56,000 nucleotides of DNA from contig CAUYUJ010020180.1 of the NCBI GenBank assembly GCA_963575745.1, positions 1-56,000 on the forward strand, read 5' to 3'. A program made the translations under genes and the position numbers. This document shows positions 21,350-30,302 of the stretch, piece after piece. Origin of the DNA: Prorocentrum cordatum (Eukaryota; Sar; Dinophyceae; Prorocentrales; Prorocentraceae). Numbering within the stretch: the stretch's first letter is position 1; each line of letters starts with the position of its first letter. The notes under the pieces were generated by a model. It saw only the letters and a program-made list of their open reading frames with translations. It did no database searches and was not told where the DNA came from.

Positions 21350-23203
21350 TCACGGATGACCAGGTGTGGTCTGGGCAAACCAACAATCCTTGCCACGCGA
21401 ACATTTGCTTGCGTCCCTGAAAGAAGGACATATCATGTCTTTGCCTTTGCCTTTGCCTTTATTATTGTCTCCGTCTTTCTTGCGTCTGTCGGAATTATTG
21501 CTGGAGGCTCTCGAGCCACCATTGCCCGCTAACGACGAGACATTAGCAGCCGCGGCATCGGCTTGTTTAACAGATCGCTCGTATCCCAGGGATTGCCCCC
21601 AATCAAGCTTCGCTTGTTCGTACTTGTCGCGTTTAACCTTCTCAGCATCAGTCAACCCTCTATGCCCTTTATAGCAGCCATCCTCTGGTCCGCGACAGTT
21701 CTTGGGGTCTCGCGAATAAGCGTAACATGGTAGCTTGCTCTCTTTTCCGCGCGATCGATTGGATTGATTCCGATTTCTCTGCTGCGCTCCCTTCCCTCGT
21801 CCCCCCGTAGGGGTCTGTGAACGGCTCTGCCCCTTTCGGCCTCGACCTTCGGGCTTGCCAGATCTCCCTCTGGGGTTCTTGTTTTGGGCTGGGGCAGCAT
21901 TAGACTTAGTTCCCGCAGCCGACTGAGCCGGTGCGGCAGCCTTGGGCTTCTTATGGTTAAAAGGGCAACCCTGGCCTGCGCACGGGCAGGCCTGGCCCTT
22001 ACGTACATATTTGCACGTTGTCTCGCCCTTAGTCACTCCGCTCTTCATGACATCTGTGGGTTTACCAAATCGAGCTGTTACCTCTGCCGGGGCGGCTGTA
22101 CCGCTGGCATTTCGGCGATTGTCATTGGTGTTATTCCCACCTCCGCCCAATCGGGCCTACCGAGCACGTTGATTCAGAGTGCTCTCATGCACATTGATGT
22201 CCCATTCTTCCTTATCGCGCAACATCAATGATTCAATTTCACTCATAAGCCACTCATAGGATCTCACTCCTGTTCCCAATCTATCTTTGGACATGTCATA
22301 AATCTGATAAACGAATGATAGCTTCTTAGGCTTCCTACATTGTTCAATGAAGTGTGCATGAATCGAGGCTCGCATTTCGTCAGATGGAGGTCGAGACCCA
22401 TATAACTGCTGGTAAACATCTGTCCATTCGTTGTAGAAATGGTACAAGTCAGCATCTGGGGGATTAGGGTCTATGACTACTTTAAATATATCACGCGAGA
22501 TGCAATGCTGACCCGACTCCGATCGAACAGAGCACCAATGGCAAATGGCTCGAATCACCTCGCGCCCCGTCAAGAGTCTCTCTTCAGCCTGGGCGCCAAA
22601 CTCCATTCGACTGATCTGTTGAAGGATGTGGATGTGATGATTCGGCAACTTGTGATTTCTTCGCATTTTGCTGAATTTATCCATCAGATTTGTGGCGATC
22701 CTGAGTTCAAGACGTTGGAAACGACCAGCCTTTCTCAGCTGCTGGTCATCCACAGCTGGGTTCATAGCTTCCATAATCCAATGCTGTGCTAGCTGAATCT
22801 CTGGGGGCGATCCAGCAATAGCGCGGATTGCGTGCATTTGCCACTCCCGTATGTTTGTAACATCGGGAATGTCCATCAGATCGACTTCTTGGTTGCTTCC
22901 AACTTGCCTCCATTGATCCAGAGGGGCGCTCTCGTCTAGACCTCCCGGATAATTTGGTCCTCCTGGGCCAGGAGGGCCGCCGCCACCGCCTCCTCCGCCT
23001 GGGGATCCAGGTCCCCCCAGACTCCCGGGCGGCGGCTTGTCTGGCGGATCGCGAAAAGCATCATTCAGTGCCGATAGAATTTGATTACTCGACGCGATGC
23101 TGCTGTCGTCACCATCCATATCCTTCCCCGTCCCGCCCGGCGGCTGCGCCGCTGGCGCATTATCCTTATCTTTGTCTAACGGCTGAGCCGTCGACGGTCT
23201 CAC
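21350..23203 (-). pseudogene. gag: Element A Gag with CCCH zinc fingers, one in-frame stop
   Basis: A single frame from 23203 to 21350 is broken only by a TAG at 22157-22159. The first about 130 residues are Pro/Gly-rich and disordered. Residues about 130-340 are a helical region with many charged residues, as in copia-type capsid proteins. The part after the stop carries three Cys-rich clusters: CKYVRKGQACPCAGQGCPFNH, CYAYSRDPKNC...CYKGH and CPSFRDASKCSRGKDCWF. These fit CCCH-type fingers (C-x5-9-C-x4-6-C-x3-H) rather than the usual CCHC knuckle; the last lacks its terminal His in the expected place but has one further on. The role would be RNA packaging. Neighbours are the leader ORF upstream and protease downstream. 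Confidence 0.8.
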
Positions 23204-23706
23204 AGGTCCGTCCTTAGAGAACGGGTGAAAGTTAACATAATTCTTTCCTTCAATCTCACCTGTGGAGCTTCATCCTGATTGGTCTACCATGCTCGCAGGT
23301 ACCAGGCTTGGCCGGACCTTTGATTGCAGGGCCGGGGACAGTATAATGAGGTGTCATGGCAGGTCTTATGAGCGTATCCTGTGAGAGTTAAAGGTAACTC
23401 AAACGAACTCGATGTTATTATGTTGCCCTGTTCTGTTTCCCCATGTGGGAAGGGCTTGGTGATGACAGCTTGAAGCTTCATCATGTCTCTTCCTGATGCA
23501 GCTGCCGGTGCTAGAGTCTGTTCCGCAGTTTGCTCCTTCGCCCTCTGTGCACTGCAATCGTCAAGGAGCTTTTGTTGTCAGACCGAACATTGTTCCTCAC
23601 CGGCCCCTTTCGCGGGTTGCGGCTGAGGTGCAGTCCTCACCTTCAGCATAGGCGGCATCACGCTTCCCATGGTTATCAACTCCAATTGTTCTCGTGAGGA
23701 CGATGC

Positions 23707-23728
23707 GCCGGCCGGTTGGACCGCTGGC
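23707..23728. repeat. Palindrome copy with T-A closing pair
   Basis: Inner arms cggt/accg (23713-23716, 23720-23723) around loop TGG, bulged C at 23712, outer arms gccgg/ctggc with one G-T wobble. The loop-closing pair, normally C-G, is T-A here. Confidence 0.88.
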
Positions 23729-25590
23729 AAAGTTCCTCCACTTTCCCCAATCGGCTCAGCCGATGGGCGCGCGACGTCGGTTAGTTGCACTTGCTGAAGG
23801 GACGCTCTCGCATTATCATGCAATATGAGGTATTCTCTTTGTTTCTTTATATGATCGACTCTTGTCTCAGCTGCAAGTTGTGTATTAGATACTTCCAGCC
23901 TGGCAATTTTGAGTTGCTCTTGAAGCTCCTGCTTCTCTTGTTCTGCCCTGGCTGCAGCGATTTTCCCCCCTTCTACTGTAGCCACCGCAACAGCTGCGGA
24001 AACGGTCTTGGCATCGACAGATTGATTGATCGACGCTACAACGGCCTGTCGTTCGGAAGTCATCATCTCGGCGTAACGGTTCTTGGCTTCTTCCTCCGCT
24101 TGCCGCTTGACGACCGCGGTTTGATGGCGCACTTGTTCCACCAACTCCTGTTCTCGCTATTTGGCAGCCTTCGCCAGGGCAAGTCTTTCAGCCTCGAACG
24201 TCTTCCGAACATCCTCGATGGTTGCGGTCATTTCTTCTCGCTCAAGTCGAGCCTTCTCGGCCCTCTGCGCTTCGCGCTGCAGGAACTCCTGCTGGATCTT
24301 AGCTTCGACAAATCTAGCCTGACTCTGCATGGCTCGCATGAACAGAAATGTGCAATTATGCTCACTCATGGGAAGACAATCTACACACAACCGCTGATTG
24401 CTACACTTGAGACACACATCCGATCAACTCTTACACACTGGACGTCTGCAAGCTCCATCTGTCTTGTGGGCTTTCCCCGGGCATCTGCCGTCCGCCTGCG
24501 GCTTGCAGTCGGGGCTCCAGTTCCAGCATGCATCAAGCATGGATATAGTACTGCTGCTCCTTGAAGCAGACCGAGCTCCTGATCTTGGTATCTTAGGTCT
24601 TCCCCCAGTCGCAGCGTTCGATCTGGGACGTGCGCACGCGCTTTCTGCGGGTTTTGGCACCTCTCGAAGCTCCTCATCCCTTTCATCCTGTCTTATTAGC
24701 TCAGTATACGAAGCTGGTTGTTCACCCATTTTATCCTCAACAACAGCCGGTATCGAGGGCTGCCAATCGCCTGAGGCGACGGCAGAACGATAGAATCCTT
24801 CCCGAAGCGGTGAATCGTTCAAATCGTAATCCTCGTTCCTCTGCTTCTTGAGTTGAGGTGCAGGAGTCCGTCCTGTGGGCTCTCTATCGTGCTTCGCCTG
24901 AGATTGATGTTCGACATCAGCCTTGACCGCCTGAGGCGCCAGGTCACTTGCATCAACATCTGAACCATCTGGGGACCGCCGCTCGCCTTGGGCGGGGTGG
25001 TCTGCATCCGTTATCAAGGACAAGTCTCGGCTCAAAGAAACTCCTTTGTTGGCGTATTCAAAATCTTCTTCCATGGAGTTTACCTCGTGCTCTCTGTCAA
25101 GTGGCTCGTCACTATCTTGGCCGAAGTGTCCGTTCAATGCTATTGGGATGGGAAGAATTCCCCTCGCGCCTCCCCATCCGCCTGGGACGTTGGGGCACGC
25201 GCCTGTGGACTCGTGAGCTTCTCCCGATCCACTGGCTTCGCCAGCGGCCGGCGCGATTGTCTGTCTAGCAATCGGGATGGGACTTATCGCCCCCGAAGAT
25301 TCAGCGATCAAAGACGAGAATGCTTCTCGTCTGGATCTTGCTGTTATGCCATTTCGTCTATGCGGGTCTGGGGTGTGTTCGCGATCACCAATCGGAACTC
25401 TAGAGGGGGAACCGTCTTCCGACAAGTCTCCGCTGCTCCTACCCCGAGGGACCCGATAGGCGACGCTAAAAGAGGGAAGGCGGCCCTGCCCCGGGCCGCT
25501 CTCCTGTAGTTCATGTCCGTCGCGTTGTGCAACTTGCTGTTCAACGTTTCGCGAAGTCACGGACAGTTCATCTGTCTCATCGTAGCTCAT

Positions 25591-25704
25591 ACCCGTAGCG
25601 ACTAAGTCACAGGGTTCGTCGGAAAACCAGTCTCCTGGCCGACTCAAACCCGTGGCGACTATGTCGCGAGTTTCGGCAGATAACCAGTATTTCCTCTGAG
25701 AATC
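25591..25704 (-). repeat. 57-bp tandem duplication at the start of the leader ORF
   Basis: Two units starting at 25591 and 25648 share accaccgt-like beginnings, a gcgacta(a/t)gtc(a/g)c palindrome and an accagt ending. The unit is 19 codons, so the frame is kept. The second unit runs into the LTR edge. Confidence 0.65.
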
Positions 25705-25996
25705 GGGGTAAGATGACAAAGGAATTAAGGTCTCGTGTTCACTCTGCTCAGTGGTAGAGGGCACGGGATGAGACATCGATAAGACAAGTAACCGGTAAAC
25801 AAATGTACTCTATCAGGAAGAGTAAGTGAGGAGGCCGGCCGGCCGACGACACGAGTGCGACGAGGGGGCGACCCCTCGGCGCGCGCGTGCGAGCCAGCAC
25901 GCTCCTTATATCTCCTGTGCGCTCACGCGTAGCTTGAGCGCAACACAGCGGCGTGAAAAGCAGCATGAATATGAAGCGGAGAGGAGCATATTTACT
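25686..25996 (-). repeat. 5' LTR of element A
   Basis: Second copy of the terminal repeat. On the minus strand it contains a TATA-like word (atataagg, complement of 25906-25915) that could mark the promoter. The other LTR has ataaaagg at the same place. The leader ORF starts inside this LTR at 25776. Immediately inside the LTR the minus strand reads TGGTTATCTGCC, a plausible primer-binding site starting with TGG; the tRNA was not identified. Confidence 0.88.
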
Positions 25997-26001
25997 CAAG
26001 A
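25997..26001. repeat. Target-site duplication CAAGA, right copy
   Basis: CAAGA directly follows the right LTR and matches 2882-2886. A 5-bp duplication is typical for LTR retrotransposon integrases. Confidence 0.55.
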
Positions 26002-26290
26002 GCCCACCCAAGAGGCATTGATAGCCTTCTAAAAGGCCCCAAAGACGGGAACCCAAATAGGAATATCGAGCCATCCCTCTGGAGATAGCCTCCGAGACCG
26101 CCAGCAGGCCCCCCAATGACCCCCGAGAACCCCCTTTCCGAGGCCCCCAGTGCGCTCCCAGGAAGATCCAGGAGACCCCCAAAACCTCAAACGGGCCCCC
26201 CAGGAGACCCCACATGGAGCCTGTTCGAGTCCGCACCCTTCCCAGGGCCGCCCCCCAGATCCCCCATTCAGGCTCGGCTGACATGGCCGT
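26002..26290 (+). repeat. CCAAGAGG-type repeat, right flank of element A
   Basis: Continues the repeat family interrupted at 2886 (cccacccaagaggc, aaaaggccccaaag, aggagacccc). More diverged than the arrays at the right end of the window. No gene seen. Confidence 0.6.
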
Positions 26291-26315
26291 AAAGCATCTC
26301 CAATACTGATATTCG

Positions 26316-26590
26316 ATGCTCGACTCTCTTCCTCCTCCTGCTGCTGCCTCTCCTCCTCCTCCTCCTTGTTCTCCTCCTTTTCCTCCTCCTCTTCCTCCTC
26401 CTTCTCCTCTTCTTCATCGTCGTCGTCATCCTCCTCCTCTTCTCCCTCCCCCCCCTTCTGACTTCCTGGAGCCTCGAAGACCAGGGGGCCATCGTACTTG
26501 AAGCTTCAAGCCCTAACAGTAGCCTAGAAGAGTTGACTGGAACTGCTCCTTCTCCTCCTCTTCCTCCTCCACCTCCTCATCCTCGCCCCC
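26316..26590. repeat. CTC/CCT-rich microsatellite tract
   Basis: Pyrimidine-rich trinucleotide runs at about 26325-26460 and 26545-26590, separated by unique sequence. It ends beside the left LTR of element B. Confidence 0.85.
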
Positions 26591-26597
26591 GGCAGCC

Positions 26598-26837
26598 TGC
26601 AAATCCCTAACTTGCTGGATCACCTCCTAGTGCTCGAAAATCTGGCCGATCTTCTCCCTGAAGCTATGCTTTTACTCGCGCGGCTCCTGGGCGCGAGCCT
26701 CTCTCCGATAGGCTTGCCAAGATTGGTCTGTGCCAAAGCGGGAGCAGCGGGCGAGGGAGAGGGGTAAAAAGGGTGAGCGTGTACACGCGCACGCGCTATG
26801 AAGAAGAGAACGCCTTGTACTTACATTGCATTTCGCA
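26598..26837 (-). repeat. 3' LTR of element B
   Basis: Aligns over its whole length with 34347-34586. Strong shared blocks are gctcgaaaatctg, gataggcttgcca and gcgggagcagcgggcgag. Ends fit TG...CA on the minus strand. Confidence 0.85.
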
Positions 26838-27577
26838 TTCACTCAGGATTATACTTGCCTGCTTACTGGCCGTCTACCTCATTCATGACACCTCGCACTT
26901 GGCATCCGCCCTCGGGCCTCGCGGAGTCCTGGCGGCGGTCGCGGGACTTCTGCTCTGTCTCCATCGCCGCCATCTCACGACCGAACGAATCCCTCATCAC
27001 CTTCACCAGGGCGTCGCGCTGATCCAGGGTAGTTGGACAGACTCCGAGTGACTGCTATCGCCGTGAACAGTATGGCCTCCTGATCGGCCGCGTCATCATG
27101 AGGAATATCTGGCCGCTGTGTCTTCGCGGAACACTTCTCCTCATGCTTGATCGCGCTGCACGTCGCAATCCCCAGCCCTTCCACCTCCCTCGGCGGGAAT
27201 CTCAGGACCGTACCCAGGCGCTCGCTTCCGATTGGAAGCTCCATCTCAGAGGAGGGGCGGCTCACGATCTTGCCATGGTAGCTGCGTTCTAGCTCCGCCA
27301 TCTGGCTCGCAATGGCGCCCTCGATGGACGCTGGGAACATAACCTGGACAGAGTTGGTATTGTTGTGGTAGCTCAAGGTCACCTTCGAGTGTAGGTTCTG
27401 TCTCAGGCCGCCGTCGATCACACCCGCTGGCACCTGCGCCGTCATCCTGGTAGACGCTGCCGCGCACATCATCATATTTGGGTAGCTCGTCTCTGCATAT
27501 GTTAAGCTCTGGAAAAGACTGCGCGCTGTTCTAGTCTCCGCTCGCAGAACACCCAACCAACTGACAACCGATAACAC
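26838..27577 (-). pseudogene. Element B 3' region with a 200-codon unrecognised ORF
   Basis: The ORF 26975-27577 lies between RNase H and the 3' LTR. It has a helical, Ser/Ala/Glu-rich composition and no known motif. In many copia elements this interval is short and noncoding, so the frame may be chance in GC-rich sequence. No clear polypurine tract remains next to the LTR. Confidence 0.35.
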
Positions 27578-27633
27578 TGGCTATGGGCACTGCCAAGGGC
27601 TCGCTTGGCGAAGCTCCCCATGAAGATAAGACG

Positions 27634-27679
<46 letters not shown>

Positions 27680-28048
27680 GTGCTGCCTCCTCCAAGGTCG
27701 ATGGCCCATCTGCTAGCTGGGGCACTCCCGATCGGATGCGCGCCCTCAGTGGGCCATGGGCGTCGGCCTTCTCCTTCGCCAGAGCATTAGCTTCAACGAC
27801 GTCGGGCCCCACCCCGAGCAGCCTCCGAACCTCCGAAGGGCCTGTCGGGCAATCATGGGCTCCACGGCGCATCTCCTATCTTCAAGAGCCCCTAGGGACC
27901 CGGTCACGCTGGTGTGGTCATAAGCAGACCTGGCGCCCGCGATCGCGATGGCTTCGAAGCGCCCAAGGAAGTCACACCTACTCTCGAATGTGAACCGAGG
28001 TAACATGGACCCCGTAAGGAAACGCACCAACCACTCCATATGTCCCAC
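27531..28048 (-). pseudogene. Element B RNase H, C-terminal part
   Basis: 27746-28048 encodes GHMEWLVRFLTG and ARSAYDHTSVTGSLGALEDRR, matching the copia RNase H blocks with catalytic Glu and Asp (..S.YDH..S.......EDKR). 27531-27872 in another frame continues DVVEANALAKEKADAHGPLR, matching W(V/.)PT...ADALTK.KAD. A CT microsatellite follows inside the gene. Confidence 0.78.
27637..27677. repeat. (CT)n microsatellite inside element B
   Basis: About 20 uninterrupted CT units directly after the RNase H remnant. It probably expanded after the element died. Confidence 0.95.
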
Positions 28049-28917
28049 ACCGTCGGCCAGCGCAGAGGCACAACCCCCCAGGGATGACCAAATGGCCTTT
28101 TTAAATCGGTAGCTCCGCCAGAGCGTGACCCAATGGTGATGCCTGGCCCCGCAGCGCCCCCGGCTTCGTCGCGCGACTGCAGCGCATGGCCGCCCTGGGC
28201 CTCCTTGAGACCCTCCTTCAAACCTTTGTCGAAGTCGGTGTGAATCATCATCCTGGGCCCCTGGTGCGGAATGGAAAGACTCCGCGTCGTGAGATCCTCA
28301 TGCTGGCGAGCACGGCGCATCCGCATATTCGCATCTTTCTCCCCTTCACCGTCGGACGCGGCAGTAACTGTTGGTTCTCGCTCACCCGGCATGAAAGGTC
28401 CGGCCTCGACTGCCCGGCCAGCCAATTGCCGGCCTGATTCATCGAAATCAGCGCAGACGTCTCCTCGGCCCATGCATCGTCGCCATGTGCAACGCGCCGT
28501 TTCAATTATACTGGCTGCATCGTCTCGGCATGGGTTTTCTGGGATTGAACAATCGTCCCGCCCGAAAGCTGCCGCGTCCAGGACTCCGTAAATTCGCCAG
28601 AACGGTGCCTCCACTTCCAAGGGGAACCGCTGTTTCAGTCTCTCGATAGCTGCAGTCCATCGATCTCCTCGACCTCCCCCCGCCGCATCGCCCAAGCGCG
28701 CCCCCATCAGCCCGCGCAGCGCCCCCAGCGATCCTCGAGAAGGCCCGATCGGAACGCGCGCAGGCATCGCACGTGCAGTCTGCCCAGCCCACGCAGGCTC
28801 GAAAATCGCGAACAAACGCGAATCGAGAAGATGGGCCGCGAGGCCAATCTCCTCAGCGCAGCGCTGAAATGCTGACAACCACGGCCGTGGCTGGTCAACG
28901 CCACCATGGCCGTTCAC
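27904..28917 (-). pseudogene. Element B RT C-terminal part and RNase H start, frameshifted
   Basis: NGHGGVDQPRPWLSAF corresponds to the NVYG.NDAP..W...F block. GARLGDAAGGGRGDRWTAAIERLKQRFP corresponds to the active-site block MGIHVDDT.GGG; the two catalytic Asp are reduced to one (LGD). 28248-28505 in another frame has MNQAGNWLAGQSRPDLS, the strongly conserved segment at the start of copia RNase H, and 28190-28260 has MMIHTDFDKGLKEGLKE, the first RNase H Asp block. Confidence 0.78.
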
Positions 28918-29509
28918 AAGCTCGTATAGTTGCCCTGGATGGTGCCCCCATCGGCGCGCGGTTCTTGGGGGCAGCTACGAAAGCAGATCCACGCGGTCGC
29001 ACCTCCAGGTCGGCCGCCAGGGAGGCCCCGCAGATATCTCCCAAGACCAACTGAAAACGAGCTGAAGCCACCAACTGTAAGACGGTAGCTTTTCCGGTCG
29101 CAGATAGCGTCGGACTCTGGGTCTTTCCTGCCTGAACCATCTCGGTCACATCGGGATCCTTGAAAAATTGGACTGCCAACCTACACTGCAGCTCTGCATC
29201 TCCGTCGTCCTCGGTTTTTAGAATCAGCACTGGGCGCGACGGCGAGATCCTGTCTGGTACTTCCAGGCGAAGACGAGATTCTTCCACCGAGCGAGCCTTC
29301 CAAGCTTCTGATCGACGATGAGGCCCCGAAGCCCCTCCTGATGCGCCCTCCACCTGGCGGCGCCCCTCCACCGTCTGCCACTTTGGATCCTTATCTCGCT
29401 CCTCCTTCCTTCCCCGAGCAAGTAGCACCTCGGCCTCGGTCGCCGCCAGAATCGGGGCCTCGTCGGGCCCCTCCCGCGCAACTGCTCCACACTTGAACAG
29501 CGGCGCCAC
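28895..29509 (-). pseudogene. Element B reverse transcriptase, N-terminal part
   Basis: 204-codon frame with the copia RT blocks FKDPDVTEMVQAGKTQSPTL and ATVLQLVASARFQLVLGDI, where the Asp of GDI is the first catalytic residue (family form GDIxGAFL). The following text LAADLEVRPRGSAFVAAP fits the same RT type. The Phe expected in GAFL is Ser here. Confidence 0.8.
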
Positions 29510-29603
29510 CGTGGCACAGGAGTCGGAGGGTCGAGGTAGTTGAGGGCTGGAGTCGGAGAGACCTGGAAGTCCGTCTAGGCGCGGACGCTTCGAAAGCTGG
29601 AGC

Positions 29604-30292
29604 TCAGGCGGCGCCTCGGCGCCGCGAGCCAGCCCCCCCCCTTCTTCGGCGCGAAAAACACCCGACGCGAACCCGTCGGGCGCGTCGGGCCCCTGCGAGC
29701 GCGTAACAAAGATTTGGAAACGGAAGCCTTGGAGGGGCAGTCACTGGAATCGTTTCGCTCAGCGGGGCTGGTTCGATCGGTAATGTCGGCGTCGCTGGAG
29801 TCGGATTCGCCGGAATCGGATGCCCGTCAACTAGTCCGGGGGCCGCCCTAGCTCGATCGTCCACGCTCCTCCTCTGGAGAGCCCTCTGGGGGCGTGGGGC
29901 CCTTGGTGGCGCCGTCGAAGCATCTCCCGGAAAGGTTATCCAGATCCACCGTCGCACGTTGCGCCGAGTCGACGAGCCCCCAGGCAACGCGCCCCCCCGC
30001 GTGGCCCCCCTCATTTGTTCAAGAGAGGCCTTCCCCAAACTCCCAGGAAGAGCAGCCCGATAGTTGCCTCTGACAAGTCCCGCTGATGCCCGGTCGCCAA
30101 CGATGCGAAGACTGCTTTCCCGCCATGGCTCCTGTCATCTCGCGCCAGATGGCGACCGTCTCGCCGGCCTGAAACTCGGACGAAACGAGAGCAACTCGCG
30201 CAGCCGTCCTCTCGTCGCGCGCTAGAATCACGCGGCGGGCCATGGCCCGAATACTCGCAGCGCGGGCCGCCACCGAGTCGCGCAACATTCAA
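29604..30292 (-). pseudogene. Element B integrase C-terminal domain and linker
   Basis: 30019-30288 encodes FQAGETVAIWREM, matching the small DNA-binding barrel (F..GD.V..WR) after copia integrase cores. In the adjoining frame SLEQMRGATRGGALPG (about 29980-30035) matches the EQ(L/M)R.AT segment that ends that domain. The rest to 29604 is a Pro/Arg-rich linker before RT. Confidence 0.65.
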
Positions 30293-30302
30293 CTGTTCGC
30301 GA

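Larger units (their letters stand above)
3383..25667. repeat. Dispersed palindrome family (core GRC-TNN-GYC) throughout element A
   Basis: At least 40 short hairpin-forming palindromes, seen directly. Better copies: 3419-3449, 3930-3954, 4883-4909, 5403-5424, 7761-7784, 8239-8262, 8603-8615, 10483-10507, 10525-10539, 10592-10615, 11044-11067, 12287-12299, 12328-12340, 12359-12391, 12455-12476, 12743-12753, 12866-12887, 13517-13540, 13547-13570, 15171-15181, 15198-15208, 15225-15235, 16348-16369, 17542-17563, 17765-17782, 17804-17827, 18269-18290, 19797-19821, 20643-20666, 21310-21343, 23134-23157, 23174-23195, 23707-23728, 23746-23767, 24761-24784, 24928-24938, 24984-24994, 25232-25244, 25655-25667. 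Copies with one mismatch: 3383-3406, 10446-10469, 21218-21241, 21913-21936, 25591-25615. Typical build: outer stem 3-6 bp, a 1-2 nt bulge on the left (often A), inner stem 4-6 bp, 3-nt loop beginning with T (most often TGA). Arm sequences differ between copies but stay complementary. Confidence 0.8.
23284..25776 (-). pseudogene. Element A leader/Gag-1 ORF: Cys-rich finger plus coiled coil, three in-frame stops
   Basis: One reading frame runs from inside the 5' LTR (25776) to 23284, interrupted only by stops at 24424-24426 (TGA), 24157-24159 (TAG) and 23578-23580 (TGA). The first 30 or so residues are encoded by the LTR. The N-terminal half is acidic, Ser/Arg/Pro-rich and without a known domain. 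Around 24380-24480 there is a cysteine-rich block (CRRPVC, then CLKC, CVDC and a final HNC) that looks like a zinc-binding finger and is split by the first TGA. After it comes a Glu/Lys/Ala-rich segment (about 23830-24330) with heptad-like spacing, likely a coiled coil. I infer a structural Gag-like role; no family was recognised. A 57-bp tandem duplication lies near the start. Confidence 0.6.
2887..25996 (-). mobile_element. Element A: giant Ty1/copia-order LTR retrotransposon (23.1 kb), decayed
   Basis: Two direct repeats of 325 and 311 bp (2887-3211 and 25686-25996) bound the element, about 92% identical by eye plus a 14-bp indel. All recognisable retroelement domains lie between them on the minus strand. 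The order from right to left is Gag with CCCH fingers, aspartic protease (DTG), zinc-binding plus catalytic integrase, reverse transcriptase (DVDD) and RNase H. Integrase upstream of RT is the Ty1/copia order. After RNase H there are about 12 kb of further coding-like sequence, which is exceptional for this superfamily, whose members are usually 5-10 kb. A G-run polypurine tract abuts the left (3') LTR, and CAAGA flanks both outer edges. Many in-frame stops and several frameshifts show that this copy cannot make its full polyprotein. Confidence 0.93.
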
